Assembly (NCBI RefSeq): GCF_031082405.1
Contig: NZ_JAVHJU010000004.1
Coordinates: forward strand, 524,092-588,091
Direction of reading: 5' to 3'
Origin: Amycolatopsis sp. A133
GTDB taxonomy: Bacteria; Actinomycetota; Actinomycetes; Mycobacteriales; Pseudonocardiaceae
DNA length: 64,000 bases
Position 1 is the stretch's first letter, and every line of letters starts with the position of its first letter. Positions 34,653 to 42,963 of the stretch are shown here, one piece after another. The notes beneath the pieces were generated by a model. It saw only the letters and a list, made by a program, of their open reading frames with translations. It was not told the origin of the DNA and ran no database searches. A program made the position numbers and the translations under genes.

Positions 34653-34694
34653 CCGGCTTTTCATGCATAATGGCAATTATGCATGAAAAGCCGG
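34653..34694. repeat. perfect 19-bp inverted repeat with dif-like 11-6-11 core
   Basis: The arms 34653-34671 and 34676-34694 are exact reverse complements with a 4-bp centre. Read as a recombination site, 34660-34670 (TTCATGCATAA), 34671-34676 (TGGCAA) and 34677-34687 (TTATGCATGAA) give two symmetric 11-bp arms and a 6-bp spacer. The inner ATAA/TTAT matches Xer sites. It overlaps the 5' end of the recombinase gene. It could instead be an operator or an mRNA hairpin controlling that gene. Confidence 0.7.
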
Positions 34695-35707
34695 GTTCCG
34701 AGCCGGGTGCGGAAACTGTCGGTGGTGTGCGGTACAAGATCCACATGAAGGTTTCCGAGGCCCAGCAAGCCTTCTTCGCTGCCCGCCGTCCGCGCAAGGA
34801 CTCCCCGCACACCACCGACGCCTACCGCCGCGATCTCGCCGGCATTACCGCTCTCCTGGTTTCGGAGCTCGGGCGCCCGGCCGAGGACCTGGAGGTCGCC
34901 GACCTCACCGGGCCGGCGCTGCGGTCGGTGTTCGGCGCGTTCGCGGACGGGCACGCGAAGAGCTCGGTGCTGCGGGCGTGGTCGACGTGGAACCAGTTCC
35001 TCACGTTCTGCGTGGCCGACGGGCTGCTGGCCGGCAACCCGATGGGCGCGGTGGCGCGGCCGCGGACGCCGGCGTTGACGCCGAAACCGTTGCGGGGTGA
35101 GGAGACCCCGGAGCAGCTGCTGTCGGCGGCGGCCGCGGGTTCGCGGCGGGCGCGGGATCCGTGGCCGGAGCGGGACGTGCTGGTGATCGCGCTGGGGCTG
35201 GTGGCGGGGTTGCGGGCGGCGGAGATGCGGGCGCTGACGTCGCGGTCGCTGGTGGGGCGCGCCGGTGAGCTGCGGTTGCACGTGACGGGGAAGGGCAGCC
35301 GGGATCGGTCGATCCCGGTGCAGCCGGTGCTGGCGGAGCTGATCGGGCGGTACCGGGAGTCGTGCCGGGTGCGGTTCCCGAACGTGCGGTTCTCCCCTGG
35401 TTCGCGGTTGTTGCTGGATCGGTCGGGTGAGCCGATCGGGCGGGGTGCGCTGGAGTACTTGGTGAAGTCGTGTTACCGGGGTGCGGGGTTGCACGACCGG
35501 GTGCCGGTGGGGGCGAATCTGCACGCGTTGCGGCACACGTTCGCGACGCGGTTGGCGGAGGACGGGGCGACGGCGTCGGAGATCATGGCGTTGCTGGGGC
35601 ACGCGAGCTTGGCGACGAGCCAGAACTACATCGAGGCGACGGGCCGGGAGCAGCGCGCGGCGGCGGCGAGCAACCGGACTTACCGGGCGTTGGACGGCTT
35701 GGACTGA
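34679..35707 (+). CDS. tyrosine recombinase, Xer-like
   Basis: 342 residues from ATG 34679. ATG 34670 and ATG 34745 are alternatives; the last would put the whole inverted repeat upstream of the gene. The N-terminal SAM-like core-binding domain spans about 24-120. The catalytic domain has all six residues: Arg179 (VAGLRAAEMRAL), Lys205 (TGKGSRDR), His282 and Arg285 (LHALRHTF), His308 (LLGHASL) and Tyr317 (SQNYIEA). Size and motifs fit XerC/XerD more than a phage integrase, and no prophage genes are near. It lies 430 bp from the dif-like site and carries its own dif-like repeat. Confidence 0.88.
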   Translation: MHEKPGSEPGAETVGGVRYKIHMKVSEAQQAFFAARRPRKDSPHTTDAYRRDLAGITALLVSELGRPAEDLEVADLTGPALRSVFGAFADGHAKSSVLRAWSTWNQFLTFCVADGLLAGNPMGAVARPRTPALTPKPLRGEETPEQLLSAAAAGSRRARDPWPERDVLVIALGLVAGLRAAEMRALTSRSLVGRAGELRLHVTGKGSRDRSIPVQPVLAELIGRYRESCRVRFPNVRFSPGSRLLLDRSGEPIGRGALEYLVKSCYRGAGLHDRVPVGANLHALRHTFATRLAEDGATASEIMALLGHASLATSQNYIEATGREQRAAAASNRTYRALDGLD

Positions 35708-35840
35708 GGGCGGCGCGAGTGCGGGCTGTCCATGCCCGGCGCACGCGGAACGGACGAGATGGTTCGTTCACGGCCGGCCGGCGCGGCGGTGCTTGCGGCG
35801 GGGCCCGGCCAGCGAGCGGCCTTCTCCCCCGTGCGGGTGA

Positions 35841-36254
35841 TCAGCGGAGCTGTTCGAGGTCCTTGGCGGCGCGGGCGATTTCCTCGGCCAGTCCGCGGAG
35901 TTCGCGGACGTCGGCGCCGTCGTCGGCGGCGGTGACGATGTCTTCCGCGGCGCAGCGGAGCTGGAACAGCCGGTCCTGGAGGGCGGCGATCTCGGTGTCG
36001 GAGAGCACGACGGCGTCCTCGGGCAGGCCGCTGCGCTGCAGTGCGGTCCGGCGTTCGTAGGCGCGCTGGCGGCAGGATTGGCCGCAGTAGCGGCGGCGGC
36101 GGCCGACGTTGCCGCCTTCGGGGAGGCGTCGTCCGCACCAGCCGCAGTGCTTGGGGGCGCCTCGGCGGGCCGGGGCGAGTTCGATCGTGGTCGGCTGGGT
36201 CAGTTCGGCGGCTTCCCTCACCCGGGAGACCCTAGCTGGCCATCGTTTGCTCAT
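35841..36254 (-). CDS. small zinc-finger-like protein
   Basis: 137 residues from ATG 36254 (GTG 36221 would give 126). A four-Cys cluster CGWCGRRLP...RRYCGQSCRQRAYERR is a short treble-clef-like zinc finger common in small actinobacterial proteins. A predicted coiled coil follows (EIAALQDRLFQLRCAAEDIV). It is probably a nucleic-acid or protein-binding factor; the function is unknown. It is convergent with the recombinase and nearly abuts the divergent phosphodiesterase. Confidence 0.75.
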   Translation of the reverse strand: MSKRWPARVSRVREAAELTQPTTIELAPARRGAPKHCGWCGRRLPEGGNVGRRRRYCGQSCRQRAYERRTALQRSGLPEDAVVLSDTEIAALQDRLFQLRCAAEDIVTAADDGADVRELRGLAEEIARAAKDLEQLR

Positions 36255-36287
36255 GCCGGGGTCATGGCGGAAGTGCACACTTGGGGG

Positions 36288-37079
36288 ATGCACGCGTCGT
36301 TCCCGTACCTGGCCGATCCGCTCCCCCGCGCCTTCGCTCACCGGGGGTGGCACCTCGGTGAGCTCGAGGGGCTGGAGAACTCGTTGCCGGCGTTCAAGCG
36401 GGCGTGTGCGGAGGGGTACCGGTACCTGGAGACGGATGTGCACGCGACGGCGGACGGGGTGGTGGTGGTGCACCACGATCCGCACCTGGACCGGACGACC
36501 GATGGCACCGGGCCGATCGCGATGCAGACGTGGGAGCAGCTGAAGCACGTCAAGGTGGGTGGGAAGGCGCCGTTGTCGCGGCTGGAGGACGTGCTGGAGG
36601 AGCTGCCGGACGCGCGGTTCAACGTGGACGTGAAGGCCGATCGGGCGGTGGAGCCGTTCGTGCGGGTGCTGGAGCGGGCGAAGGCGTTCGACCGGGTGGC
36701 GGGGGCGGCGTTTTCGGATGCGCGGCTGGTGCGGTTGCGGAAGCTGGCGGGTCCGAGGCTGGTGACGGCGATGGGGCCGCGGTCGGCGCTGGCGTTGTGG
36801 GCGCGGGGGAAGCTGCCGTTGCTGCCGCTGGGGCGGCTGGTGCTGGGGGCGATGGCTCAGGTGCCGGTGCGGCAGGGGGCGTTGCGGGTGGTGGACAAGG
36901 CGTTCCTGTCGATCGCGGGGCGGTCGGGGATCGAGGTGCACACGTGGACGATCGACGATCCGGCGGAGATGCGGAGGCTGCTGGATCTCGGGGTGCACGG
37001 GATCGTGACGGACCGGCCGGATCTGCTGCGTGAGGTGCTGGTCGAGCGGGGTGCGTGGCAGCAGTCCCAGGAGTCGTGA
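36288..37079 (+). CDS. glycerophosphodiester phosphodiesterase
   Basis: 263 residues from ATG 36288 (ATG 36264 possible). The GDPD TIM barrel is clear: AFAHRGWHLGELEGLENSL, YLETDVHATADGVVVVHHDP and DARFNVDVKAD, with the C-terminal VHTWTIDDPAEMRRLLDLG. His and Glu residues of the first motifs bind the divalent metal. It hydrolyses glycerophosphodiesters to glycerol-3-phosphate and an alcohol. No signal peptide is seen, so it is probably cytoplasmic. The stop codon lies inside the terminator repeat. Confidence 0.91.
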   Translation: MHASFPYLADPLPRAFAHRGWHLGELEGLENSLPAFKRACAEGYRYLETDVHATADGVVVVHHDPHLDRTTDGTGPIAMQTWEQLKHVKVGGKAPLSRLEDVLEELPDARFNVDVKADRAVEPFVRVLERAKAFDRVAGAAFSDARLVRLRKLAGPRLVTAMGPRSALALWARGKLPLLPLGRLVLGAMAQVPVRQGALRVVDKAFLSIAGRSGIEVHTWTIDDPAEMRRLLDLGVHGIVTDRPDLLREVLVERGAWQQSQES

Positions 37080-37118
37080 GTGGTAAAGCCGGTTAGCACC
37101 CGCTTTACCACTCACGAC
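37073..37118. terminator. 17-bp inverted repeat, convergent terminator of the 18.6-kb family
   Basis: The arms 37073-37089 and 37102-37118 (GTCGTGAGTGGTAAAGC) are exact complements with a 12-bp loop. They cover the stop of the phosphodiesterase gene and face the end of the Rpf-like gene. The sequence shares its first 14 bases with the palindrome at 18645-18700, so this is a second copy of a dispersed terminator element. Confidence 0.8.
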
Positions 37119-37123
37119 GCGGG

Positions 37124-37792
37124 TCAGCGGGGTGGTTTGCCGGTCCAGGCGGCTTCCCAGGTCTTGGGGCCGAGGAGGCCGCTGTCCTTGATGCCGTTGG
37201 CGCGCTGGAGGTCGAGGACGGCGGTGCGGGTCTTTTCGAGGTAGCAGCCGGTGCCGGTGAAGCCGTAGCCGAAGGCGTTCATGCGGAGCTGGAAGGTTTT
37301 GAGGGGGTCGGCGCAGTCGCCGTAGCGGTAGACGACGCCGGGCCAGGCGGGTTTGGGGCCGCCGGGGCCGGGGGGTGGGGTGGGCTGGCCGCCCCCGCCG
37401 ATGTAGGCGGATTCGCTGTAGGTGGGGACGCGTTTGCTGCGGGCGTCGGCGTCGCCGGGGAGCTTGAGCATGCCGGCGCACTGCCAGGGTTGCCAGCCGC
37501 GCATGCGGTAGAGGTAGAGGGCGCGGTAGTCCTGTTCGGCGGGGGTGGCCTGGTCGGGGCGGCCTTTTCCGCCGACGCTGCGCCAGGTGGGCAGGTCGAA
37601 CTGGTAGGCGCCGTAGTAGCCGTTGCCGGTGTTGGTGGCGTAGCGGTTGCTCGACTCGCACATGCGGAGCTTGGCCCAGGCGCTCGACGCGGGGTCCGCG
37701 GCGGCGACGGCGGGGGTGGTGAGCGGCAGCCCCACGGCGGCGAGGGCGAGGAGCAGGAGTCTCGCCACGGTGCGTCGGCGGTGCTGGATCAT
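37124..37792 (-). CDS. secreted Rpf-like transglycosylase with peptidoglycan-binding domain
   Basis: 222 residues from ATG 37792. A signal peptide with RRRTVARLLLLALAAVGLPL ends near AVAAADP. The resuscitation-promoting-factor-type catalytic domain is AWAKLRMCESSNRYATN with the catalytic Glu, then GYYGAYQFDLPTWRSVGG. A Pro-Gly linker (about 115-130) joins a C-terminal peptidoglycan-binding-like domain (FQLRMNAFGYGFTG, VLDLQRANGIKDSGLLGP). It cleaves cell-wall glycan outside the membrane. A GCGTGTCC inverted repeat (37808-37850) lies upstream. Confidence 0.88.
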   Translation of the reverse strand: MIQHRRRTVARLLLLALAAVGLPLTTPAVAAADPASSAWAKLRMCESSNRYATNTGNGYYGAYQFDLPTWRSVGGKGRPDQATPAEQDYRALYLYRMRGWQPWQCAGMLKLPGDADARSKRVPTYSESAYIGGGGQPTPPPGPGGPKPAWPGVVYRYGDCADPLKTFQLRMNAFGYGFTGTGCYLEKTRTAVLDLQRANGIKDSGLLGPKTWEAAWTGKPPR

Positions 37793-37934
37793 GGGTGCAC
37801 AGTAGGAGCGTGTCCCGGTGGCCACAACAGAAGCGACAAACCGGACACGCTTTTCGGTGGTGTGGTCACCGGTGCCGGTGTCTGCCCAGTAGTCTCCGCG
37901 CTGACCTGGAATTTCCCGAGGTGAGGAGCCGTGG

Positions 37935-39335
37935 ATGACGCTGGCCGGGACGCGCTCGACCAGGCGCGAGCGCTGGGGCTGGTATTTCTACGACTGGGCG
38001 AATTCGCCGTTCTATTCGTCGACGACGACGGTGTTCGGCGCGCTGTCGATGAGCCCGATCGCGGCGGAGGACGCGAAGCGGAACTTCACCCTTAACGGGG
38101 ACCGGCCGTGTGTCGACGCGGCGGGGCAGCCGGACACGCTGCAGCACTGCGACGTGTCGTTGTTCGGGCTGCACTTCCCGGCCGGTTCGGTGTGGGGTTA
38201 CCTGCTGTCGGTGGCGACGGTCGTGCAGGTGCTGGTGCTGCCGATCGCGGGGGCGGTGGCCGATCGCAGTCACCACAAGCGGCGGATCCTGGGTGGGTTC
38301 GCGTTCCTGGGTGCGGCGGCCGCGGCGGCGATGTTCTTCTTGACGGGGTCGGACTGGCAGCTGGGTGCGGCGCTGTTCATCGTGGCCAACATCGGCTACG
38401 GCGGTTCGCTGGTCGTCTACTACTCGTTCCTGGCCGACATCGGCGGGCCGGACGAGCGGGACGGCATTTCGGCGAGGGGCTGGGCGTTCGGGTACCTGGG
38501 CGGTGGGCTGGCGCTGGCGTTGCAGCTGGTGTTCTACCTGAAGCACGACAGCTTCGGGGTGGACAAGGACCTCGCGGTGCAGATCTGCTTCCTGACCTCG
38601 GGGTTGTGGTGGGCGGCGTTCACCTTCCCGGCGGTGCGGGCGCTCCCCCGCCGGCACACGCCGGTGGACGTGGCGCCGGGGCGGTCGGTGCTGCGGGCGG
38701 GGTTCGCGGAGCTGCGGCAGACGCTGGTGGCGGCGAAGGCGTACCCGTTGACGCTGGCGTTCCTGGGCAGCTACCTGGTTTTCACCGACGGGATCAACAC
38801 GGTGGTGACGGTGTCGGCGCAGTACGGGAAGGACGAGCTGGGGTTCGGCAACGAGGTGCTGATCGTCACGATCCTGGTGATCCAGTTCGTGGCGTACCTG
38901 GGTGGCACGCTGCACGGGCTGGTGGCGCGGCGGATCGGGGCGAAGCGGACGATCCTGGGCAGCCTGGTGCTGTGGATCGTGGTGCTGGGCGGGGCGTACT
39001 TCGTGCAGCCGAAGCAGATGCTGCAGTTCCTGGCGGTGGCGGTCGGGATCGGGCTGGTGCTGGGCGGGACGAACGCGTTGTCGCGGTCGCTGTTCAGCCA
39101 GATGATCCCGGCGGGCAAGGACGCGCAGTACTACTCGCTCTACGTCGTGGGTGAGCGGGGGACGTCGTGGCTGGGGCCGCTGGTGTTCGCCGGGGTGGGG
39201 CAGGCGACGGGGTCGTTCCGGCTGGCCATCGTGGCGTTGGTGATCTTCTTCGCGGTGGGGCTGGTGCTGGTGTGGCTGGTGCCGGTGCGGCGGGCGATCG
39301 TGGCGGCGGGCAACCGTCCGCCGGAGGTTCTGTAA
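37935..39335 (+). CDS. MFS transporter, UMF1 family
   Basis: 466 residues with 12 hydrophobic segments. The N-terminus WGWYFYDWANSPFYSSTTTV is the hallmark of the UMF1/Atg22-like branch of the major facilitator superfamily. The loop VADRSHHKRRILG and the long central loop with a helix-breaking GGPDERDGISARGWAFGY also fit. Substrate unknown; relatives move amino acids or drugs. It is followed by tdk after 21 bp, possibly as one transcript. Confidence 0.87.
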   Translation: MTLAGTRSTRRERWGWYFYDWANSPFYSSTTTVFGALSMSPIAAEDAKRNFTLNGDRPCVDAAGQPDTLQHCDVSLFGLHFPAGSVWGYLLSVATVVQVLVLPIAGAVADRSHHKRRILGGFAFLGAAAAAAMFFLTGSDWQLGAALFIVANIGYGGSLVVYYSFLADIGGPDERDGISARGWAFGYLGGGLALALQLVFYLKHDSFGVDKDLAVQICFLTSGLWWAAFTFPAVRALPRRHTPVDVAPGRSVLRAGFAELRQTLVAAKAYPLTLAFLGSYLVFTDGINTVVTVSAQYGKDELGFGNEVLIVTILVIQFVAYLGGTLHGLVARRIGAKRTILGSLVLWIVVLGGAYFVQPKQMLQFLAVAVGIGLVLGGTNALSRSLFSQMIPAGKDAQYYSLYVVGERGTSWLGPLVFAGVGQATGSFRLAIVALVIFFAVGLVLVWLVPVRRAIVAAGNRPPEVL

Positions 39336-39356
39336 GCACCGATAGGGTCGGGCGTC

Positions 39357-40121
39357 GTGACCTTGCTCAACGACCAAGCCGCCGGTTCCGATCCCACGGA
39401 CGCTCTCTCGTCGGTCCCCGCGGCCGGTTCGCGCCGTGGGACGCCGCCGGTGGGCAGGCTGAAGTTCTGCTACGGGCCGATGGACTGCGGGAAGTCGACC
39501 CTGGCGCTGCAGATCGACCACAACCACGCGCGACAGGGCCGCCGGGGCCTGGTGCTGGTGCGCCACGACCGGTCGGGGGCGCCGCAGATCTCCAGCCGGA
39601 TCGGGCTGACCCGGCAGGCGGTGGAGGTCGGCGAGGACACCGACGTGCGGGAGCTGGTGCGCCAGGAGTGGGCGCGGGGGCAGCACGTGGACTACGTCGT
39701 GGTGGACGAGGCGCAGTTCCTCTCCCCCGGTCAGGTCGACCAGCTGGCGGAGCTGGCCGACGGGGTCGAGATCGACGTCTACTGCTTCGGGATCGCCACG
39801 GACTTCCGGAGCCGGTTGTTCCCGGGGGCCGCTCGTCTGTTCGAACTGGCGGACGAGCTGCAGCCGGTTCAGGTGGAGGTGTTGTGCTGGTGCGGGCTGC
39901 CCGGGCGGTTCAACGCGCGGGTGGTCGACGGCGAGGTCGTGCGCGAGGGCGATACGGTGGTGGTGGCAGATACCGAACAATCCGTAGTTGAAACTTCAGC
40001 TTCAGCACGTTTTGAGGCCGAGTTCGCTACGGTGCGTTATCAGGTATTGTGTCGCCGCCACTTTCGATCGGGTGACTTGGGGCCGGTTACTGCTCATCAC
40101 GGTCAGTTACGGTTGACCTGA
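39357..40121 (+). CDS. tdk: thymidine kinase
   Basis: 254 residues from GTG 39357. The P-loop is YGPMDCGKSTLALQIDHN (about residue 40), followed by the Walker-B-like VVVDEAQFLSPGQVD, a VYCFGIATDFRSRLFPG region and a C-terminal zinc-binding CWCGLPGRFNAR and CRRHF set. It phosphorylates thymidine to dTMP in nucleoside salvage (EC 2.7.1.21). The N-terminal 35 residues are an unusual extension, so an internal start is possible. The last 150 bp are less GC-rich than the rest. Confidence 0.92.
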   Translation: MTLLNDQAAGSDPTDALSSVPAAGSRRGTPPVGRLKFCYGPMDCGKSTLALQIDHNHARQGRRGLVLVRHDRSGAPQISSRIGLTRQAVEVGEDTDVRELVRQEWARGQHVDYVVVDEAQFLSPGQVDQLAELADGVEIDVYCFGIATDFRSRLFPGAARLFELADELQPVQVEVLCWCGLPGRFNARVVDGEVVREGDTVVVADTEQSVVETSASARFEAEFATVRYQVLCRRHFRSGDLGPVTAHHGQLRLT

Positions 40122-40264
40122 CTGAGGCGCGAGTAGCCCATCCGGGGGATATCAGCACTAAGAAGGCCGTATTGACGTCACGCCGGAGCGCGAACTGCCT
40201 CCTACTAGTGGAAGCTGTTGCAGGCGGGTGACGCAGCTCATCGTGAGCAACGACATGGTGTCCC

Positions 40265-40291
40265 GGGAATCCTCCGGGACCCCGGGTCGTT
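40265..40291 (+). promoter_or_regulatory. SigR-type ECF promoter of rbpA
   Basis: GGGAAT (40265-40270) and GTT (40289-40291) are separated by exactly 18 bp, the consensus of the thiol-oxidation sigma factor SigR/SigH. The predicted start of transcription is about 50 bp before the rbpA ATG. In Streptomyces rbpA is a known SigR target, so this fits established regulation. Confidence 0.75.
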
Positions 40292-40347
40292 GCATAGGGT
40301 GAGCATCACCCTGGCTCCACCCCGGAGCTGACTGAAAGGACCCCACT

Positions 40348-40695
40348 ATGGCCGACCGTGTTCTTCGTGGAAGCCGGCTGGGAGCGGTCAGCTACGAGAC
40401 CGACCGCAACCACGACCTCGCCCCACGCCGCACCGTGCGCTATGCCTGCCCGAAGAACCACGAGTTCGAGGTGCCGTTCTCCGACGACGCCGAGATCCCG
40501 ACGGTCTGGGAGTGCCGCCTGCACGGGAGCGAATCGGAGATCGTCGATGGCGGGCAGCCCGAGCAGAAGAAGGTCAAGCCGCCGCGCACCCACTGGGACA
40601 TGCTGCTCGAGCGGCGCACGATCCCCGAGCTCGAGGATCTGCTCAACGAACGTCTCGCCGAGCTGAAGGGCCGCCGGACTTCCCGGTCGGCGTAA
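40348..40695 (+). CDS. rbpA: RNA polymerase-binding protein RbpA
   Basis: 115 residues, the usual size. The family sequence RGSRLGAVSYETDRNHDLAP, the core TVRYACPKNHEFEVPFSDDA and the sigma-interacting C-terminus THWDMLLERRTIPELEDLL are clear. It binds the beta subunit and the principal sigma factor, stabilises the open complex and affects rifampicin tolerance. The sigma-binding segment at residues 81-100 is complete. It is transcribed from the SigR-type promoter and ended by a strong hairpin. Confidence 0.96.
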   Translation: MADRVLRGSRLGAVSYETDRNHDLAPRRTVRYACPKNHEFEVPFSDDAEIPTVWECRLHGSESEIVDGGQPEQKKVKPPRTHWDMLLERRTIPELEDLLNERLAELKGRRTSRSA

Positions 40696-40735
40696 CCCTC
40701 CGGACCTCGGCTCAGTAGCCAAGCTCTCACCACCA

Positions 40736-40774
40736 CGAAAGGCCCCCGCGACCTCCCCCCGCGGGGGCCTTTCG
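40736..40774. terminator. strong hairpin terminator after rbpA
   Basis: A perfect 15-bp stem CGAAAGGCCCCCGCG with a 9-base loop lies between the convergent rbpA and Nudix genes and ends 22 bp before the Nudix stop. The A-run and T-run at the stem base make it effective in both directions. Confidence 0.9.
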
Positions 40775-40795
40775 GTTGCCCCTTTCCGGGACGGG

Positions 40796-41404
40796 TCAGC
40801 CGGCGCGGAACGGGCCGGTCAGGGCGGCCCACTGCAGGAGCATGATCGTCTTGGCGTCCGCGATCTCGCCCGTCCCGATCATCTCCAGTGCCTTGGTGAA
40901 CGGGAGCTCGAGCACTTCGATGTCCTCCCCCTCTTCCGCGAGCCCGCCGCCTTCGCCGCGGGCGGCCGGGTCGTAGGGTGCGGCGTAGCAGTGCAGGCGT
41001 TCGGTCACCGAGCCCGGGCTCGTGTAGACGTCGAAGACGTGCTGCAGCTCACCGATGCGGACACCGGTTTCTTCCTCGGCTTCGCGGCGGATCGCCGTCT
41101 CCGGGTCGTCGGCGTCCAGCAGGCCGGCCGCCGTCTCGACGAACATGCCGTCCGGGTGGTCGTTGACGTAGACCGGGTAGCGGAACTGGCGGGTCAGCAG
41201 GACCGTGCCGCCCTCGAGGTCGTACAGCAGCACCGTCGCGCCGTTGCCGCGGTCGTAGGTTTCGCGCTGCTCGGTCGTCCAGCGGCCGTCGGCGTGCCGG
41301 TAGTCGAACGTCGTGCGGCGCAGCACGTACCAGGCCGACGACAGCAGCTCCACGTCGGTGACGCGGACGCGCGGGTTGCGGGACAGGCTTGTCGAAGAGG
41401 ACAT
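40796..41404 (-). CDS. Nudix hydrolase, NudK/ADP-ribose-pyrophosphatase type
   Basis: 202 residues. The Nudix box is GLLDADDPETAIRREAEEET (residues about 115-135, G-x5-E-x7-REAEEETG). Flanking features are ATVLLYDLEGGTVLLTRQFR and a YTSPGSVTERLHCYAAPY region typical of NudK-like GDP-mannose or ADP-sugar pyrophosphatases. It hydrolyses a nucleoside diphosphate sugar. It is divergent from the DeoR regulator 48 bp away, which may control it. Confidence 0.9.
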   Translation of the reverse strand: MSSSTSLSRNPRVRVTDVELLSSAWYVLRRTTFDYRHADGRWTTEQRETYDRGNGATVLLYDLEGGTVLLTRQFRYPVYVNDHPDGMFVETAAGLLDADDPETAIRREAEEETGVRIGELQHVFDVYTSPGSVTERLHCYAAPYDPAARGEGGGLAEEGEDIEVLELPFTKALEMIGTGEIADAKTIMLLQWAALTGPFRAG

Positions 41405-41452
41405 ACCCCGACCATAATGTGCATGAATCGGAAAGAACAAGGAGGATCGTGC

Positions 41453-42202
41453 ATGCTGGTCGGGGAACGCCGTGAACTGCTGCTCGCCCGGCTCGCCGCC
41501 GACGGCAAGGTGCTGGCCAAGGACGTCGCCGCCGAGCTCGGCGTCTCCGAGGACAGCATCCGCCGCGACCTGCGCGACCTGGCCGCGGCCGGGCTCTGCC
41601 AGCGCGTCTACGGCGGTGCGCTGCCCGTCTCCCCCGCCGTCGCCGACTACGCGAGCCGGACGGCCATCGCCGTCGGCGGCAAGGACCGGGTCGCCGCGGC
41701 CGCCGCCGCGCTGGTCCGACCCGGATCGACGGTCATCCTCGACGGCGGCACCACCACGCTCGCCGTCACCAAGGCCCTCCCGCACGACCTCGAAGCCACG
41801 GTCGTGACGCACAGCCCGACCGTCGCCGCCGCGCTGCTGGACCACCACGGCATCGAGGTGTTCCTGCTGGGCGGGCGGCTGTTCCGGCACTCCGCGGTCA
41901 CCTGCGGCGCGGCCGCGGCCGGGGCCGCCCAGTCGATCAGCGCCGACGTCTTCCTGCTCGGCGTCACCGGCGTCCACCCCGAGGCCGGCCTGACCACCGG
42001 CGACGCCGACGAAGCGGCGATGAAACGCACCCTGGCCCGGCGCGCGGCCGACACCTACGTGCTGGCGAGCGCCGAGAAGCTCGGCGCGGCGTCACGGTTC
42101 ACCGTGCTGCCCTTCGCCGACGTTGCCGGGATCATCACCGACGCCGACGACCAGAACGTGCAGGAACTTGCAGCCCGGGGTGTGCCGGTGCTGCGGGCGT
42201 GA
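41453..42202 (+). CDS. DeoR-family transcriptional regulator
   Basis: 249 residues, with a consensus AAGGAGG site before the ATG. The N-terminal HTH is GKVLAKDVAAELGVSEDSIR (RRDLRDLAAAG). The C-terminal sugar-phosphate-binding domain has VILDGGTTTLAVTKALP, GIEVFLLGGRLFRHS and a DVFLLGVTGVHPEAGLTTGD segment. It responds to a phosphorylated sugar or nucleoside. The 3' end overlaps the opposing deacetylase gene by 68 bp. Confidence 0.9.
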   Translation: MLVGERRELLLARLAADGKVLAKDVAAELGVSEDSIRRDLRDLAAAGLCQRVYGGALPVSPAVADYASRTAIAVGGKDRVAAAAAALVRPGSTVILDGGTTTLAVTKALPHDLEATVVTHSPTVAAALLDHHGIEVFLLGGRLFRHSAVTCGAAAAGAAQSISADVFLLGVTGVHPEAGLTTGDADEAAMKRTLARRAADTYVLASAEKLGAASRFTVLPFADVAGIITDADDQNVQELAARGVPVLRA

Positions 42203-42923
42203 CCTCGGCGTACCACTCGCGGCCGGCCACCAGCCCGAACAGCGGCGCCGGCAGCCACACGAGCACCCGCAGCACCGCCGAGAGCCGCCCCCGCCCGCGC
42301 ACGTCCGACACGTGCGCGGCCAGCGCCGCCTGCTTGCGCGCGGCGAAGCGCCGCACGTCGAACCGGTGGGTGATGGCCGAGGCCGGGCTGTAGGTGTGGC
42401 CGAGCGCGTCGACGTCGTACTCGAACGGGATCCGCAGGGCCCGGACCACCCGCACGAACCGCAACGCGAAGTCGCGGGGCAGGGTGGCCTCCAGCAGCCG
42501 CGTCCCGGTCAGCCGGGCCGCCCGGCGGGCGACTTCGTGCACCTTCACGTGGTCGCGATGCCCGTAGCCGCCGTTGCCGTCGTAACCGAGCAACAGGTCG
42601 GCGCGCTCTTCGTGCAGCAGGGCCGCGAGCCGGTGGGCGGCTTCCTCGGTGTCCGCGCGGGCGAAGCGCTGCCGTCCGGGCGGGTCCGCGTACAGCACGG
42701 GACCGTGGCCGCTGTCGGCGTAACCCAGGTGCACGACGCGCCGGACACCGAGGATGGCCGCGGCGGCCTCCAGCTCGGCCCAGCGCGGCGTCGGGTGCCC
42801 GTCGGCCTCGGTGGCCACCACGACCACCACCCGGTGCCCGTCGGCCGCGGCGCGGGCCAGCGTGCCGCCACTGAGCAGGACCGGGTCGTCGGCGTGGGCG
42901 TGGAAGGCCACGATCGTCGTCAT
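42135..42923 (-). CDS. PIG-L family deacetylase
   Basis: 262 residues from ATG 42923. The zinc motif is FHAHADDPVLLSGGTLARAA, where HADD replaces the usual HPDD. The C-terminal zinc histidine is in GYGHRDHVKVHEVARRA. Family members remove N-acetyl from GlcNAc conjugates such as mycothiol precursors or their relatives; the substrate here is not known. It is convergent and overlapping with the DeoR gene. Confidence 0.87.
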   Translation of the reverse strand: MTTIVAFHAHADDPVLLSGGTLARAAADGHRVVVVVATEADGHPTPRWAELEAAAAILGVRRVVHLGYADSGHGPVLYADPPGRQRFARADTEEAAHRLAALLHEERADLLLGYDGNGGYGHRDHVKVHEVARRAARLTGTRLLEATLPRDFALRFVRVVRALRIPFEYDVDALGHTYSPASAITHRFDVRRFAARKQAALAAHVSDVRGRGRLSAVLRVLVWLPAPLFGLVAGREWYAEVTPAAPAHPGLQVPARSGRRRR

Positions 42924-42963
42924 CGGCCCCATGATGGCCGAGAACCGGCGAAAACGGCAGGTG

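Noticed and set aside
34679..35707. Prophage or integrative-element integrase
   Set aside because: No excisionase, replication or phage genes and no tRNA attachment site nearby; size and motifs fit a Xer-type protein better.
37793..37934. Cyclic-di-AMP (ydaO) riboswitch before the Rpf-like gene
   Set aside because: Such riboswitches often precede Rpf genes, but the leader is short and lacks the conserved blocks; only an 8-bp inverted repeat is visible.
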